A stretch of 64,000 nucleotides of DNA from Amorphophallus konjac (taxonomy: Eukaryota; Streptophyta; Magnoliopsida; Alismatales; Araceae). Positions 34,891 to 46,408 of this stretch are shown piece by piece. The notes below the pieces were generated by a model, which was given only the letters and a program-made list of their open reading frames with translations, was not told the DNA's origin and ran no database searches. Position numbers and translations under genes: made by a program. The stretch's first letter is position 1; each line of letters opens with the position of its first letter. The stretch lies in assembly GCA_022559845.1 (NCBI GenBank), contig CM040128.1, forward strand, positions 77,625,247 to 77,689,246, written 5' to 3'.

Positions 34891-36659
34891 TCGCCGAGAG
34901 GTAGAGCAGCAGGACTTCACCTGGGACGGGCTTGGAGAGCACCGGTGGCGAAGCCAGGAACTCCTTAAGCTCGGCGAATGCTGCCTGGCACTCCTCATCC
35001 CATGCGAACGTAGCAGATGCCAGCTTGGGCCCCCTCATTAATTTGAAGAAGGGCAAGCATCGTTCGGCCGCACGGGACAGGAAACGGCTGAGAGCGGCGA
35101 CACGCCCCGTCAGACACTGGACGTCTTTAATGCACGTGGGCGGGCGCATGTCCAGGATGGCCTGGACTTTGTCGGGGTTGGCCTCGATCCCGCGCTGAGT
35201 GACTAGGAAACCCAGGAACTTCCTGGATTTTACTCTGAAGGCGCACTTGGCGGGGTTGAGCTTCATGTTGTACTTCAGGAGGGTGCCGAAGGTTTCAGCA
35301 AGGTCGGCAAAGTGGTCTTGGGCCTTGGGAGTCTTGACGAGCATGTCATCGATGTAAGCCTCGACGTTCCGGCCTAGCTGTCCCTCGAACACGTGGTTTA
35401 CCAGCCGCTGATACGTGGCTCCGGCGTTCTTTAACCCGAAGGGCATCCGGGTGTAGCAGTACACGCCGCAGTCAGTGATGAAGGCTATCTTTTCGATGTC
35501 TTTTGGATTCATTCTGATCTGGTGATAACCTGAATAGGCATCCAGGAAACTGAGTATCTCGTTGCCCGAGGTTGAATCAACCAATTGGTCGATGCTCGGT
35601 AGCGGATAGCAGTCCTTGGGGGTAGCCTTATTCAGATCGGTGAAGTCCACACACATTCGCCACTTGCCTGTGGTTTTTGGCACCAGGACGACATTGGCTA
35701 GCCACGTAGGGTACAGGACTGGCCTGAAGAGGCCTGTCTCTTGTCCCTTGGTGACCTGCGCCTTGATGACCGCCTGTTTCTCGGGCGCATGCTTCCTTCT
35801 CCGTTGCTGTACGGGCCTGACGGTGGGGTCAAGGCTGAGCTTGTGCATCACGGTCTCCCCTGGTATGCCAGGGAGTTGATCATCGGCCCAAGCGAAGACC
35901 TGAGCGTACTCAGAAAGAAATTTCTTGTATTGCTGCTGTTCCTTAGGTGGTAGGTCGGCTCCGATCCTTACTCCGAGGGCCGGGTCATCGTTTAGGAACA
36001 CCGTTAGCAACTCGCCACCGGGCTCGGCGGTTACGGTCTTCCCTTCGATTCCCTTGGGGCCCTTATCCCCTCCGTCCGGCCTTGAGGCTCCCACCGAGAT
36101 GTTGTAGCACCTTCTAGCCGTGGCCTGGCTACCTCGGGCTTCCCCCAACCCATTTTTGGTGGGAAACTTCATTTTTTGGTGATAGGTAGATGGTACGGCC
36201 TTCATTCGGCTGAGAATTTTCCGGCCGAAAATGGCGTTGTACGCTATCATACCCTTGATCACTATGAAGTCCACCATGACCGTAACGGTTTTGGGTGGGG
36301 TGCCGATGGTGACCAGCAGGCTTAGGGCTCCCTCGGGGTAGGTGGCCAGGCCGTTAAACCCGCAAAGGGGGGTTCGGATCGGGCGGAGCTTGGATGGGTC
36401 TTCCCCCATTTTGAGGAAACAGTCATAAGATAATACATCGGGGGCGCTTCCATTGTCAACCAGAATTCTATCTACGTTACAATGGTTTATTGTGGCCGAG
36501 ATGATGAGGGCATCATCATGCGGGGTGCTTAGCCCTTCCAGGTCTTGGTCGGAGAAGACTATGACCTGGGGCTCCCTCGGCGGGCCCCCTGAGAGCTCTG
36601 AGACCCGGCTGGCCCGCTCGGCATGGCGCTTCCTTCCTCGGCTGGTGTCGCCGCCCGAT
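34891..36659 (-). pseudogene. Element E protease and reverse transcriptase
   Basis: In one open frame on the minus strand come the protease with ILVDNGSAPDVLSYD (DNG in place of the usual DSG, as is common in Tat elements) and the RT. RT blocks are GKWRMCVDFTDLNKATPKD, YPLPSIDQLVD, DAYSGYHQIRM, MPFGLKNAGATYQRLV and the catalytic AYIDDMLVK at about 35355-35330. The connection region reaches AAFAELKEFLASPPVL. A frameshift just after LYLSATPS, near 34890, breaks the frame. Confidence 0.9.
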
Positions 36660-38218
36660 GCCGTTCCTCCGGAGATGACGTTGATGTGGACCCCTCGGGG
36701 GGCGTTGTCGATCTCCTCGGCGGCGTCTTTGTCTCCTTTGTGCCCAACTGCGAACCGGGCTAGGTGCCCCTGACGGATGAGGCGTTCGATCTCGTCCTGG
36801 AGCTGGTGACAGTCGCCGGTGTGGTGCCCGTGGTCGCCGTGGAACAAGCAATGTCTGTCGCGCTTGCGGTTCTTCGATCTCATTGGTTCGGTCTGGCAAA
36901 GGAGTCCCGAGTCTTTGATGTCTTCATAGATCTCGTAGACTGGCGTGGTCAACGGGGTGTACCGCTCGTACCTCCGTTTGCGCTCTCCTTCCCGATCACG
37001 CTTCTTGCCCGAGCCAGGGTTTGACTCGGGGGCCCGCTTCTTGTCCCCCTCCCGACCCGAGCCAGTTGTGTCTCGACAGGCGCTGAGCACCTCTTCGCAC
37101 TCGGCGTGGCGCAGAGCCAGGGTCACTAGCTCGGCAAGGGTCGAGGGAGGGTGGAGGACCAGTTCGCGGCGGAGATTTTCATCCCGGGTGCCCCTGGTCA
37201 GAGCGGTCGTGGCTGAGGCCACATCCAGGCGGGGAATTCTGAGGGCTTCCGATTTAAATCGGTGGACATAAGCCCGGAGCCTTTCCCCTTGTGCCTGTTT
37301 GAGGGCCAGGAGCCCCGCTACTGACCTTGGGGGGGCGCTTCCGGCGAAGCTCTCCTTGAAGACTCGCCCGAATTGCCTGAAGTCCTGGATGGACCCAGGG
37401 GCGAGGGCCCGGAACCACGCCTGAGCACCTTGGACCAGGGTGGCCGCAAAGGCTCGGCATTTAATGGGATCCGGTGTTCCATGCAGAGTCACCAGGGCGT
37501 CGAAGCTGTCGTAGTGGTCGGCTGGGTCACCCTGTCCATCATAGAGTTTGAAGGTAGGGATGGAGGTCCTAGGAGATACCTCTGCCTTCAAGATGTGCTC
37601 GGAGAAAGGGGATCTCTCCTCCTCCTCTGAGAGGGAGGTCTTCTGCAGGGCGCGGAGGGCGCGCTCTTGCTCTGCGAAGCGTCTTTCGAAATCCCTCAGC
37701 CGAAGGGATAGTTCCGGTTGCGGTCGCGCCGCGGGGCTGGGGGGAGCGTCGTGGCGATCCTCAGGACCGCCGGCGCTCGGGCGTGGAGGCCTCGCCCCCT
37801 GTTTCCCTTTCCTGGGCGTGGAGGAAGCCTCTTGCTCTGGGGGTGGAGCTTGCGAGGGTCCTCCCGCGTGGTTGCGGATGAGCTGCTGACCGCGGAGGGT
37901 GAAGCGGCCTCCAGCGGTGTGCTGGGACGCACTTCGACAGGGGGGGCTCCCGGACGGGGCGCGAGACCTGGCATCCCTCGCTGCCTGGGCCCTCATGAGC
38001 TCCACGAGAACGTCAAGCTTCTTACTGAGGGCCTGGAAGATCTCGACGCCGCCGTTGGGGGCTACCCCTGCTGCCGTCGGAAGGGGCGGCGGCCCGTTGG
38101 TGGGGAAGCTGGTGTTGGAGGGAGGGCTCTGTGAGGCCCTAGAGGGGTCTTCTCCCGCCGTCACCACGGCCTTACCCTTCTCGACGGCAGATCTCCTCCC
38201 TCAGCTTCTTCTCACCAT
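36660..38218 (-). pseudogene. Element E gag
   Basis: The first ATG after the leader is at 38218-38216, only about 40 bases from the LTR, but after five codons it meets a TGA (38203-38201). The rest of the frame is then open down to about 34766. The gag core shows YDGQGDPADHYDSF, QAWFRALAPGSI and RRELVLHPPSTLAELV. The zinc-finger-like CLFHGDHGHHTGDC near 36850-36810 is the Tat-type pattern. Charged and Arg-rich linkers surround it. One nonsense codon thus disables an otherwise intact gag. Confidence 0.87.
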
Positions 38219-38230
38219 CTCGGCTCTTCG

Positions 38231-38253
38231 TGCGGTTCCCACAGACGGCGCCA
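38231..38253 (-). other. Primer-binding site of element E
   Basis: On the minus strand TGGCGCCGTCTGTGGGAACC starts two bases after the LTR end. The TGGCGCCGT start is that of tRNA-Asp-type sites. Confidence 0.75.
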
Positions 38254-38255
38254 GA

Positions 38256-39027
38256 TGAAGAGGCGAGATCTCGCGCTGCGTCCTGAGCGGGCCGTGGATC
38301 ACCAGAGATGAACTGTAAGACAGGGAAACGCGTCAGAGGGCCCAGGGGATTTCCCTGGGGCGAAACCCTCCGATGGCTAAGTCAGTAGAGCTGTGGTGGA
38401 AGCAATGAAGGGAGGAGGAAAGCTGGTGCGCGAGACTCCTCTCCACCAAAGGGGGGGGTGAAGCGGATTGCTCAGTAGTTTTACCTTTCTTTTTCTCTTA
38501 CCTTCCACCGGAGGGCATCCCTGGTTTAAATAGTGTGTCGCCTTCAGGAGTCCTGCAAGCTGGGGGGTCTCCGGCGGGAGTTACGTCCTCAACGTGGGCT
38601 TTCATGGCCTTTATCGTGGGGGCGTTATCGCCTTGAAACCCGGTGGCTGGTTGAATCCCCTACCCGTTGGGGACTCTTAAAGGCAGCGCGAACGGCTAGT
38701 GTCCAGTCCGAGCTCCTGAAACGCCAGCCCTGTCCGGGCGAGGAGGATAGCTCGGTCAAAAGGGGGGGTCGGATAGGTCGGCTGGCGCCTGTCTCTCCCG
38801 AGCGGAAAAACGGCCTGGGCCGGACCTTCCTTGTGACCTGACCATCACTCGGGCCCTCCGAGCCTAGGGGCCGCCGGGGAGGGTTGGTTCCTCGAGTGTC
38901 TGTTTATTGGGCTTTTCTTCCCTGAGTGGGCCCCGTGGGCTATCACTCGGGTGAGCTTGCCTCGTTGGACCCTGCTGAGTCTTGTTGGGCTGCTCTTTTG
39001 GGTGGGCTACAGAAATCCCCCTCTCCA
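38256..39027 (-). repeat. 5' LTR of element E
   Basis: 772 bases with the same ends as 27980-28755. A TTTAAATAG core-promoter candidate lies at 38525-38533 (minus strand). Confidence 0.93.
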
Positions 39028-39032
39028 GGCCA
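39028..39032 (+). repeat. Right TSD of element E
   Basis: GGCCA, matching 27975-27979, followed by the uninterrupted continuation of the C 3' LTR. Confidence 0.93.
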
Positions 39033-39543
39033 TCTTAACGTATTCAGTTAATCATGCTTTTAGTCTTGCATATTTGCCATGTTTAATTGTTATCATAAAT
39101 TATGGCATGTTTTTAGATCCCAATAGAGCTAGATTCTCTTTCCTAGTGATGGAACCACAGGTCGTAGTCCGACGACTTTTAGTGTTGATCCCACCCGGGA
39201 GAGGTGGCGGGGTATCCCAGTTTACGGTTTTTAAGCTAGTTCCGTGGGCCCCAGTCCAACCGTAGCGTCCTACGGAGGGGAATACTAGCTAGAGGCCTGG
39301 CTCAAGACACGAGCCAGTGTGTGCACACGTGGTCAGAGACTTGGACTGACACTGACGAGTGTTGCTCTGACTATTTACTTATTCTGGTACTGTTACGCGT
39401 CTCGCTTGCTATGATCAGGCTTGCGTAGATGCTTGAGACGTAGTGTAAGCCGTCAGTGGACGCATCTGGTTTCTCTTCTGGTGGATCTCCTCTCCTTCCC
39501 ACTCTTGTCACTTTGAAATGATTGAGTTATTGTCTATTGGTAG
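39033..39543 (+). repeat. 3' LTR of element C, second segment
   Basis: Continues the match to 20673-21186 of the 5' LTR. It is cut at GGTAG (39539-39543) by element D. Confidence 0.92.
39539..39543 (+). repeat. Left TSD of element D
   Basis: GGTAG before TGTAATG; repeated at 45781-45785. Confidence 0.93.
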
Positions 39544-39833
39544 TGTAATGTGCCGGATCTTTGTTGGATCTTTATTGGGTCTTCAGGATCCTTTTCGGTG
39601 AGTTTCGGTTCGCTTTTGTAGCTCCCAAGTTGAGTTTTATGATCCGTGTGGGTCTTTCTCTCGTACTAGTTACGGAACCCTACGGTGAGTTTATTTGTCA
39701 GTTCATCGACTCGTGGACGCTACAGCGACAAGGTGCTCTTCGACCCGGTCGTTTTGGCTATTTTTGTGTATTTTTCTGAGTTCGGGCTAAAAAATCAGAT
39801 TTTTCAGAAATTAGGAAAATTTCCTAATTTCTT

Positions 39834-39843
39834 TCTATAAATT
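39834..39843 (+). promoter_or_regulatory. TATA box of 5' LTR of D
   Basis: CTATAAATTC, conserved in the partner LTR near 43049. It places the palindromic array downstream, in the probably transcribed part. Confidence 0.5.
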
Positions 39844-40639
39844 CAATTCCACCATCTCTCTGCTCATTTTCAACTTCACGCTATCTCACTCCGTTCTCTC
39901 CCGTCTCTGGACCGTTCGGTGCGGGGCGTGCACCGTTGCGGAGCTGGCTGAGGCGTGGACGTGCTCGAGTGATCGGTTCGCGGGAAGGAGCAGCGGATGG
40001 AGCGTGGCTGGCGCGATCCCTCGGTGGATTCCGAGTGGGCGTCGTTCGTGATTCGGTGGATTTCGGCGTGGTTTAGTCCCTTTGGGGCACTGTTTCTTCG
40101 GTGGAGGTAGGGAGATGGACCGCCACTTCCTTCTGCACGTTTTCCCTGCTTCTGTGCGTTGTTTGGTGCTCGATCGGGGGAGATCGGGCCGGTTTAGTGA
40201 AAACCGTAGTTTTTGGGGTTTTCAGGGTTCGCCGAAAAACGGCAACCATTTGTGATGTGGTTAGTGTCAAACTGACCGCTGGGATGTCTGGATCCCATCC
40301 ATGCTAGTTTCGTGTCGATCGGTTGTCATTCGAGGCCGATAGGAGTCTGGGAACCTCGGTGACTCGTTTAGGGTTGATTTGTCTAAATCGCCCTGATCTA
40401 TCGTTTTAGGGCTTGCATGTGGGCTTTTGAGCCTTCTAGAGTTGTTTTTCATCGTCTAGATCTGTTTCCCCTGCGCTTCGGCATGAATGGGGCGTGGAAC
40501 GGTCCGATTTGGCGTTTCCACTGTTTTCCCGCCGTGACCGGTGTAGCGGTCGTTTCAGAGACCGTCACATGTCTCTGACGGCCCTACGACAGATCGTCAC
40601 AGTGTCTGGGCGTTTTTAGTTCTTCGTGGTTTTGGGAGT

Positions 40640-41112
40640 GTGACGGCCCAGGGGAGGTGCGTCACAGCTCTCTGACGCGTCCGGGGTGATGCGTCACGCA
40701 TGTTTTATCGTCTAGCGTTTTGGGTGAGTCGGTTCCCCTGACGCGCCTGCCCTGGTGCGTCAGGTTTGTGTAACGCGCATGCCCCAGGCCGTTACACTTT
40801 ATTTAGCTGCGTTGGGTGGCTGTGTTGGCTGTCTCTAACGGCCCTGCCCCCTTGCGTCACAGTGCTGTAACGCGTCCGCCGTGGACCGTTACGTACTGCT
40901 CGTCCGAGTTCTAGATTTTGGGTCGGTTGGCATAACGCGCCTGTCCTCACGCGTTAGGTGGGCATAACGCGTCTGCGCTAGTGCGTTAGGCCGTTGTAAC
41001 CCGCCTGCCCTAGTGCGTTACGTGGCTCGTGTTGTGTTTTCATGCCTGTTGTCTCTGACGCGCCCGCCCCGGTGCGTTAGGCCCATGTAACGCGCCTGTG
41101 CTAGGCCGTTAC
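40640..41112. repeat. Array of about twelve palindromic units in 5' LTR of D
   Basis: Units are about 26-30 bases: arm, 10-14 base CCTGCCC-like loop, arm. Examples are CCTGACGC (40737-40744) with GCGTCAGG (40757-40764), and GTGTAACG (40768-40775) with CGTTACAC (40790-40797), both perfect over 8 bases. Some units use TGACG/CGTCA, others TAACG/CGTTA, and a few are hybrids with one mismatch that would be a G-T pair. Confidence 0.85.
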
Positions 41113-42567
41113 AGTCCTGTTGTGGCCGTGATGGCCGTTGGGCTTTTTGGTGTGTGGTCGTGTGTTGTGGGTCTGTCTTAGGTGACGTTAGGGGTTGTTT
41201 TGTGGTGTGTCTATGTGTGTGTGTGTCTATGTTAGGATGATGTCTGTTGCTCCCGTGGTCTGGCTGCTTTCCCCGTGGACATCGGTTGATGCTCCTATGA
41301 AGGCTGAGACTATGTTTCCGAGTCTGTCGGCAGTTTCCTGTGCTGCCTTTGGTGTTTGAGGTACGGGTGACAGTGCATGTTCGGCTGTCTGTACTTCAGC
41401 GCCGCGTTTCGAGCTTCTTCCTTGCGTCGCCCTAGATGTCCAGCAGTCGAAAGGTGACCCCGATATACAGTTTGTAAGCTAGTTTTCGTCGGTTCCTGCG
41501 GTTACCGTAGCGTCCTACGGGGGGAGAAAACTAGCTAGAGGCCTGGCTCTAGGCAGGAGCTGGTGTGTGCACACGTGGTCAGGGGCTGAGGACTGACGCC
41601 GACGGGCGTAATCCTGACTAGTACTTGTACCTGTGTTTCCACGTGGGTCTACGACTCGGCCTTGTCCGTGTTGGTCGTGCTTGGCGGGTGGTCGGGACAC
41701 TTGTGGTGGGTGTTCTGGTGTAGTGTAAGACGTCAGTGGATGCATCTGGCCGTTCTCCCGGTGCGGGGGTTTTTCCGTCACGTGGCGCGCGACTCCCGTG
41801 CTCTTCCTGTGTTGTGACCTGTCCGGGTTGGCCTTTCCGTGGCTGTACTCGAGGTGTGTGCCTGTCTAGGTCTTTTCTAGACTTTCTTTTGCATGCCTGT
41901 TGTAGGTGTAGGTTGGGGCGTTTGTGCGTGGTTTTTCCCCTTTTTCCTCGTTGCTCCCTACTCCTCTTTCCCTTTCTAGGCCTGCTTGCCTGTTCGGGTT
42001 ATTCCCCTCGTCCTTACCTGTGCCCTACTCCTGCTTCCCTTTCTTTTACAGCTTTCTAGTGCTGTTCCTCGCTGCTGTTCCTGTTGTTCCGTGTTACTAC
42101 GTGTTTTTCAGTGGGGATCCGCGTGACCCCTACTGAGCCAGTGACACGAGGCTCACCCCTGCTTTTCAGGTGGGGTGATGTGTTCATTCTGCTTCCATGG
42201 ATCCTAGAGTTCGAGTTGTAGCTGCCAGCTGGTACCCCCGTCGGGCTTCCCCCGACTTCTTGGTACGCCTTTTCTTTCTGTCGACTGTACTGCTAGACTG
42301 CTGTCTTTAGCTTTGGACTTGACTCTGGTATATAATTGTTTAAAATCTGTTATTAAAAATGTAATTTTATTTCTGCTACTTTAGCAGCCCGTTCTAATGA
42401 AATTTAATTGCTTGCTGTTATATCTGTCAGTTCAATGTACTACACGACAATCCTTTTTCCCTTTGGAGCTTTACCGCTCTTGGGAGGCCCCGCGGGTTCC
42501 AAGTGGTATCATGTGTATTCGGTAGTCCTACCGGGTATACCTGGTATCCGGGATCTGGGTCGCCATA

Positions 42568-42757
42568 GTTGGTATCAGAGCGTTGTTGTGTGAAGTACAT
42601 GGGAATCTCAGATATACAGTGTCCAGAGTCGCTAAGTCCAATACAGTCTTCAACTGGCATTAGGTCGTGTTGTGGTTGTGTTGTCGGGTTGTTCTTCCCT
42701 GCTTACCCTTGCTAGTCCTTAAATTTAGAGGATGAAATTTCTTAAAGGAGGGGAGGC
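42568..42757 (+). other. Entire internal region of element D
   Basis: Primer-binding site TGGTATCAGAGC at 42570-42581, a non-coding remnant, then polypurine tract AAAGGAGGGGAGGC at 42744-42757. Confidence 0.9.
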
Positions 42758-45700
42758 TGTAATGTCCCGGATCTTTGTTGGATCTTTATTGGGTCTTCTG
42801 GATCCTTTTCGGTGAGTTTCGGTTCGCTTTTGTAGCTCCCGAGTTGAGTTTTACGATCCGTGTGGGTCTTTCTCTCGTACTAGTTACGGAACCCTACGGT
42901 GAGTTTATTTGTCAGTTCATCGACTCGTGGACGCTACAGTGACGATGTGCTCTTCGAGCCGGTCGTTTTGGCTATTTTTGTGTATTTTTCTGAGTTCGGG
43001 CTAAAAAATCATATTTTTTGGAAATTAGGAAAATTTCATAATTTCTTTCTATAAATTCAATTCCACCATCTCTCCTGCTCATTTTCAACTTCACGCTATC
43101 TCACTCCGTTCTCTCCCGTCTCTGGTCCGTTCAGCGCGGGGTGCGCACCGTTGCGGAGCTGGCTGAGGCATGGACGTGCTCGAGTGATCGGTTCGCGGGA
43201 AGGAGCAGCGATGGAGCGTGGCTGGCGCGATCCCTCGGTGGATTCCGAGTGGGCGTCGTTCATGATTCGGTGGTTTTCGGCGTGGTTTAGTCCCTTCGGG
43301 GCGCGATTTCTTCGGTGGAGGTAGGGAGATGGACCGCCACTTCCTTCTGCACGTTTTCCCTACTTCTGTGCGTTGTTTGGTGCTCGATCGAGGGAGATCA
43401 GGCCGGTTTAGTGAAAACCGTAGTTTTTGGGGTTTTAGGGTTCGTCGAAAAATGGCAACCATTTGTGATGTGGTTAGTGTCAAACTGACCGCTGGGATGT
43501 CTGGATCCCATCCATGCTAGTTTCGTGTCGATCAGTTGTCATTCGAGACCGATAGGAGTCCAGGAACCTCGGTGACTCGTTTAGGGTTGACTTGTCTAAA
43601 TCGCCCTGATCTCTCGTTTTAGGGCTTGCATGTGGGCTTTTGAGCCTTCTAGAGTTATTTTTCATCGTCTAGATCTGTTTCCCCTGCGCTTCGGTGTGAA
43701 TGGGGCGTGGAACGGTCTGATTTGGCGTTTCTACTATTTTCCCGTCGTGACCAGTGTAGCGGTCGTTTCAGAGACCGTCACATGTCTCTGACGGCCCTAC
43801 GACAGACCGTCACAGCGTCTGGGCGTTTTTAGTTCTTCGTAGTTTTGGGAGTGTGACCGCCCAGGGGAGGTGCCTCACAGCTCTCTAACGTGTCCGGGGT
43901 GATGCGTCACGCCTGTTTTGTCGTCTAGCGTTTTGGGTGAGTCGGTTCCCCTGACGCGCCTGCCCTGGTGCGTCAGGTTTGTGTAACGCGCCTGCCCCAG
44001 GCCGTTACACTTCGTTTAGCTGTGTTTGGTGGCTGTGTTGGCTATCTCTAACAGCCCTGCCCCCTTGCGTCACAGTGCTGTAACGCGTCCGCCGTGGACC
44101 GTTACGTACTGCTCGTCCGAGTTCTAGATTTTGGGTCGGTTGGCATAACGCGCCTGTCCTCACGCGTTAGGTGGGCCTAACGCGTCTGCGCTCGTGCATT
44201 AGGCCGTTGTAACGTGCCTGCCCTAGTGCGTTACGTGGCTCGTGTTGTGTTTTCGTGCCTGTTGTCTCTGACGCGCCCGCCCCGGTGCGTTAGGCCCGTG
44301 TAACGCGCCTGTGCTAGGCCGTTACAGTCCTGTTGTGGCCATGATGGCCGTTGGGCTTTTTGGTGTGTGGTCGTGTGTTGTGGGTCTGTCTTAGGTGACG
44401 TTAGGGGTTGTTTTGTGGCGTGTCTGTGTGTGTGTCTGTCTATGTTAGGGTGATGTCTGTCGCTCCCGTGGTCTGGCCGCTTTCCCCGTGGACATCGGTC
44501 GATGCTCCTATGAAGGCTGAGACTACGTTTCCGAGTATGTCAGCAGTTTCCTGTGCTGCCTTTGGTGTTTGAGGTACGGGTGACAGTGCATGTTCGGCTG
44601 TCTGTACTTCAGCGCCGCGTTTCGAGCTTCTTCCTTGCGTCGCCCTAGACGTCTAGCAGTCGAAAGGTGACCCCGATATACGGTTTGTAAGCTAGTTTCC
44701 GTCGATTCTTGCAGTTACCGTAGCGTCCTACGGGGGGAGAAAACTAGCTAGAGGCCTGGTTCTAGGCAGGAGCCGGTGTGTGCACACGTGGTCAGGGGCT
44801 GAGGACTGACGCCGACGGGCGTAACCCTGACTTGTACTTGTACCTGTGTTTCTACGTAGGTCTGCGACTCGGCCTTGTCCGTGTTGGTCGCGCTTGGCGG
44901 GTGGTCGGGACACTTGTGGTGGGTGTTCTAGTGCAGTGTAGGACGACAGTGGACGCATCTGGCCGTTCTCTCGGTGCGGGGGTTTTTCCGTCACGTGGCG
45001 CGCGACTCCCGTGCTCTTCCTGTGTTGTGACCTGTCTGGGTTGGCCTTTCCATGGCTGTACTCGAGGTCTGTGCCTGTCTAGGTCTTTTCTAGACTTTCT
45101 TTTGCATGCCTGTTGTAGGTGTAGGTTGGGGCGTTTGTGTGTGGTTTTTCCCCTTTTTCCTCGTTGCTCCCTACTCCTCTTTTCCTTTCTAGGCCTGCTT
45201 GCCTGTTCGGGTTATTCCCCTCGTCCTTACCTGTTCCCTACTCCTGCTTCCCTTTCTTTTACAGCTTTCTAGTGCTGTTCCTCGCTGTTGTTCCTGTTGT
45301 TCCGTGTTACTGCGTGTTTTTCAGTGGGGATCCGCGTGACCCCTACTGAGCCAGTGACACGAGGCTCACCCCTACTTTTCAGGTGGGGTGATGTGTTCGT
45401 TCTGCTTCCGTGGATCCTGGAGTTCAAGTTGTAGCTGCCAACTGGTACCCCCGTCGGGCTTCGCCCGACTTCTTGGTACGTCTTTTCTTTCTGTCGACTG
45501 TACTGCTAGACTGCTGTCTTTAGCTTTGGACTTGACTCTGGTATATAATTGTTTAAAATCTGTTATTAAAAATGTAATTTTATTTCTGCTACTTTAGCAG
45601 CCCGTTCTAATGAAATTTAATTACTTTCTGTTATATCTGTCAGTTCAATGTACTACACGACAATCCTTTTTCCCTTCGGAGCTTTACTGCTCTTGGGAGG

Positions 45701-45780
45701 CCCCGCGGGTTCCAAGTGGTATCACGTGTATTCGGTAGTCCTACCGGGTATACCTGGTATCCGGGATCCTGGTCGCCACA
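42758..45780 (+). repeat. 3' LTR of element D
   Basis: 3023 bases, colinear with 39544-42567 and ending GTCGCCACA. Confidence 0.93.
43852..44328. repeat. Palindromic array in 3' LTR of D
   Basis: Same order of units as 40640-41112 with scattered substitutions, some of which break a pair (for example GTGCCTCAC in place of GTGCGTCAC near 43872). Confidence 0.85.
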
Positions 45781-45785
45781 GGTAG
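45781..45785 (+). repeat. Right TSD of element D
   Basis: GGTAG, followed by the rest of the C 3' LTR. Confidence 0.93.
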
Positions 45786-46403
45786 ATTTAAAGTACTCGC
45801 ATTTGAATTAAATTGGCATGTTAGTTAGCTATTTATAAACTGTTTAGTTAGTTTTATAGCTTTATTAAATTGTCATTTATTTATGCCAATGCATGCTTTG
45901 CTACTTTCCTTTAGTTAGTTGCGAGTTAGAGATCCCTGTGAACCCTACTGAGTCTCTGCTGTGAGACTCACCCCTTCCTTTACAGGTGAGGCGGAGCAAC
46001 CGGCTGCAGGATTCTCTCGTGCTTTTGGCGAAAAGTCTTAGAACCAGCAGTGGTCTGTCAGTGGTCAGTCAGTGGTCTGTCTGTTCTTTTTCTTCTTTTG
46101 ACCGGGGTATGCCCCGTGTAGTCATTTATTTTGACCCTTGTACAGTGTGGGACTTGTGATATATGGATCTGGACTACTTGTATAAATTTACCACTCTGAT
46201 ATATGTAATTGCTTCCGTTTAAAGTTCAAATGAATGCTTTAATTAATATTAGCGTGTAATTTCTATTCGTTATGCATCTCCTCGACAATCACTTATTAAC
46301 CCTTTCGGGGCCTCATCAACTTCTTGGATGGCTTCCTCGAGCTCTTGGTATCGGTAAATCGATAATATCGGTTTATCGGTATCTGGATCTCTGGGTCGTC
46401 ATA
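45786..46403 (+). repeat. 3' LTR of element C, last segment
   Basis: Matches 21187-21804 and ends GTCGTCATA (one change from the CACA end of the 5' LTR). Confidence 0.92.
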
Positions 46404-46408
46404 ATGAG
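46404..46408 (+). repeat. Right TSD of element C
   Basis: ATGAG, matching 19247-19251. Confidence 0.9.

Larger units (their letters stand above)
27980..39027 (-). mobile_element. Tat-lineage Ty3/gypsy element E with antisense extra ORF
   Basis: An 11048-base insertion in the 3' LTR of C, with GGCCA duplicated at both ends and two near-identical LTRs (27980-28755 and 38256-39027, about 2% different by eye). Gag-pol lies on the minus strand (38218 to 32797), next to a primer-binding site at the right LTR and a polypurine tract at the left LTR. Between pol and the 3' LTR is a long ORF on the opposite strand, as described for some Tat-lineage elements. Its high GC content contrasts with the surrounding LTR sequence of C. 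Confidence 0.93.
39544..42567 (+). repeat. 5' LTR of element D
   Basis: 3024 bases. A CTATAAATTC TATA box at about 39834 is only 290 bases from the start. Palindromic units follow at 40640-41112, and the chromovirus block shared with C (ACTAGCTAGAGGCCTGG) is at about 41530. Open frames such as 41736-42059 recur in the other LTR but show no domain. Confidence 0.93.
39544..45780 (+). mobile_element. Non-autonomous chromovirus-derived element D with 3-kb LTRs and 190-bp interior
   Basis: The element starts TGTAATG and ends GTCGCCACA, framed by GGTAG. Two LTRs of 3024 and 3023 bases, a few percent different by eye, flank only 190 bases. These hold a tRNA-iMet-type primer-binding site, a short remnant leader, a remnant of the usual chromovirus end (TTTAGAGGATGAAATTTCTT) and a polypurine tract. 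No coding sequence remains. A block in the LTR is shared with element C, so both descend from one lineage. Confidence 0.93.
19252..46403 (+). mobile_element. Chromovirus (Tekay-like Ty3/gypsy) element C, carrying two nested insertions
   Basis: Two TGTGAGACCC...LTRs, a tRNA-iMet-type primer-binding site, gag, protease, RT, RNase H, integrase and a chromodomain-like tail are in Ty3/gypsy order on the plus strand, framed by the 5-base TSD ATGAG. The 3' LTR is split at 27979 by element E and at 39543 by element D. Without these and their TSDs the element is about 9.9 kb. All domains carry frameshifts or stops, so the copy cannot move on its own. It sits inside sequence F2. Confidence 0.92.

Noticed and set aside
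41736..42136. Open frames repeated at 44778-45349
   Set aside because: They recur because both lie in the two LTRs of element D. They have no domain and cross the LTR's conserved non-coding block.
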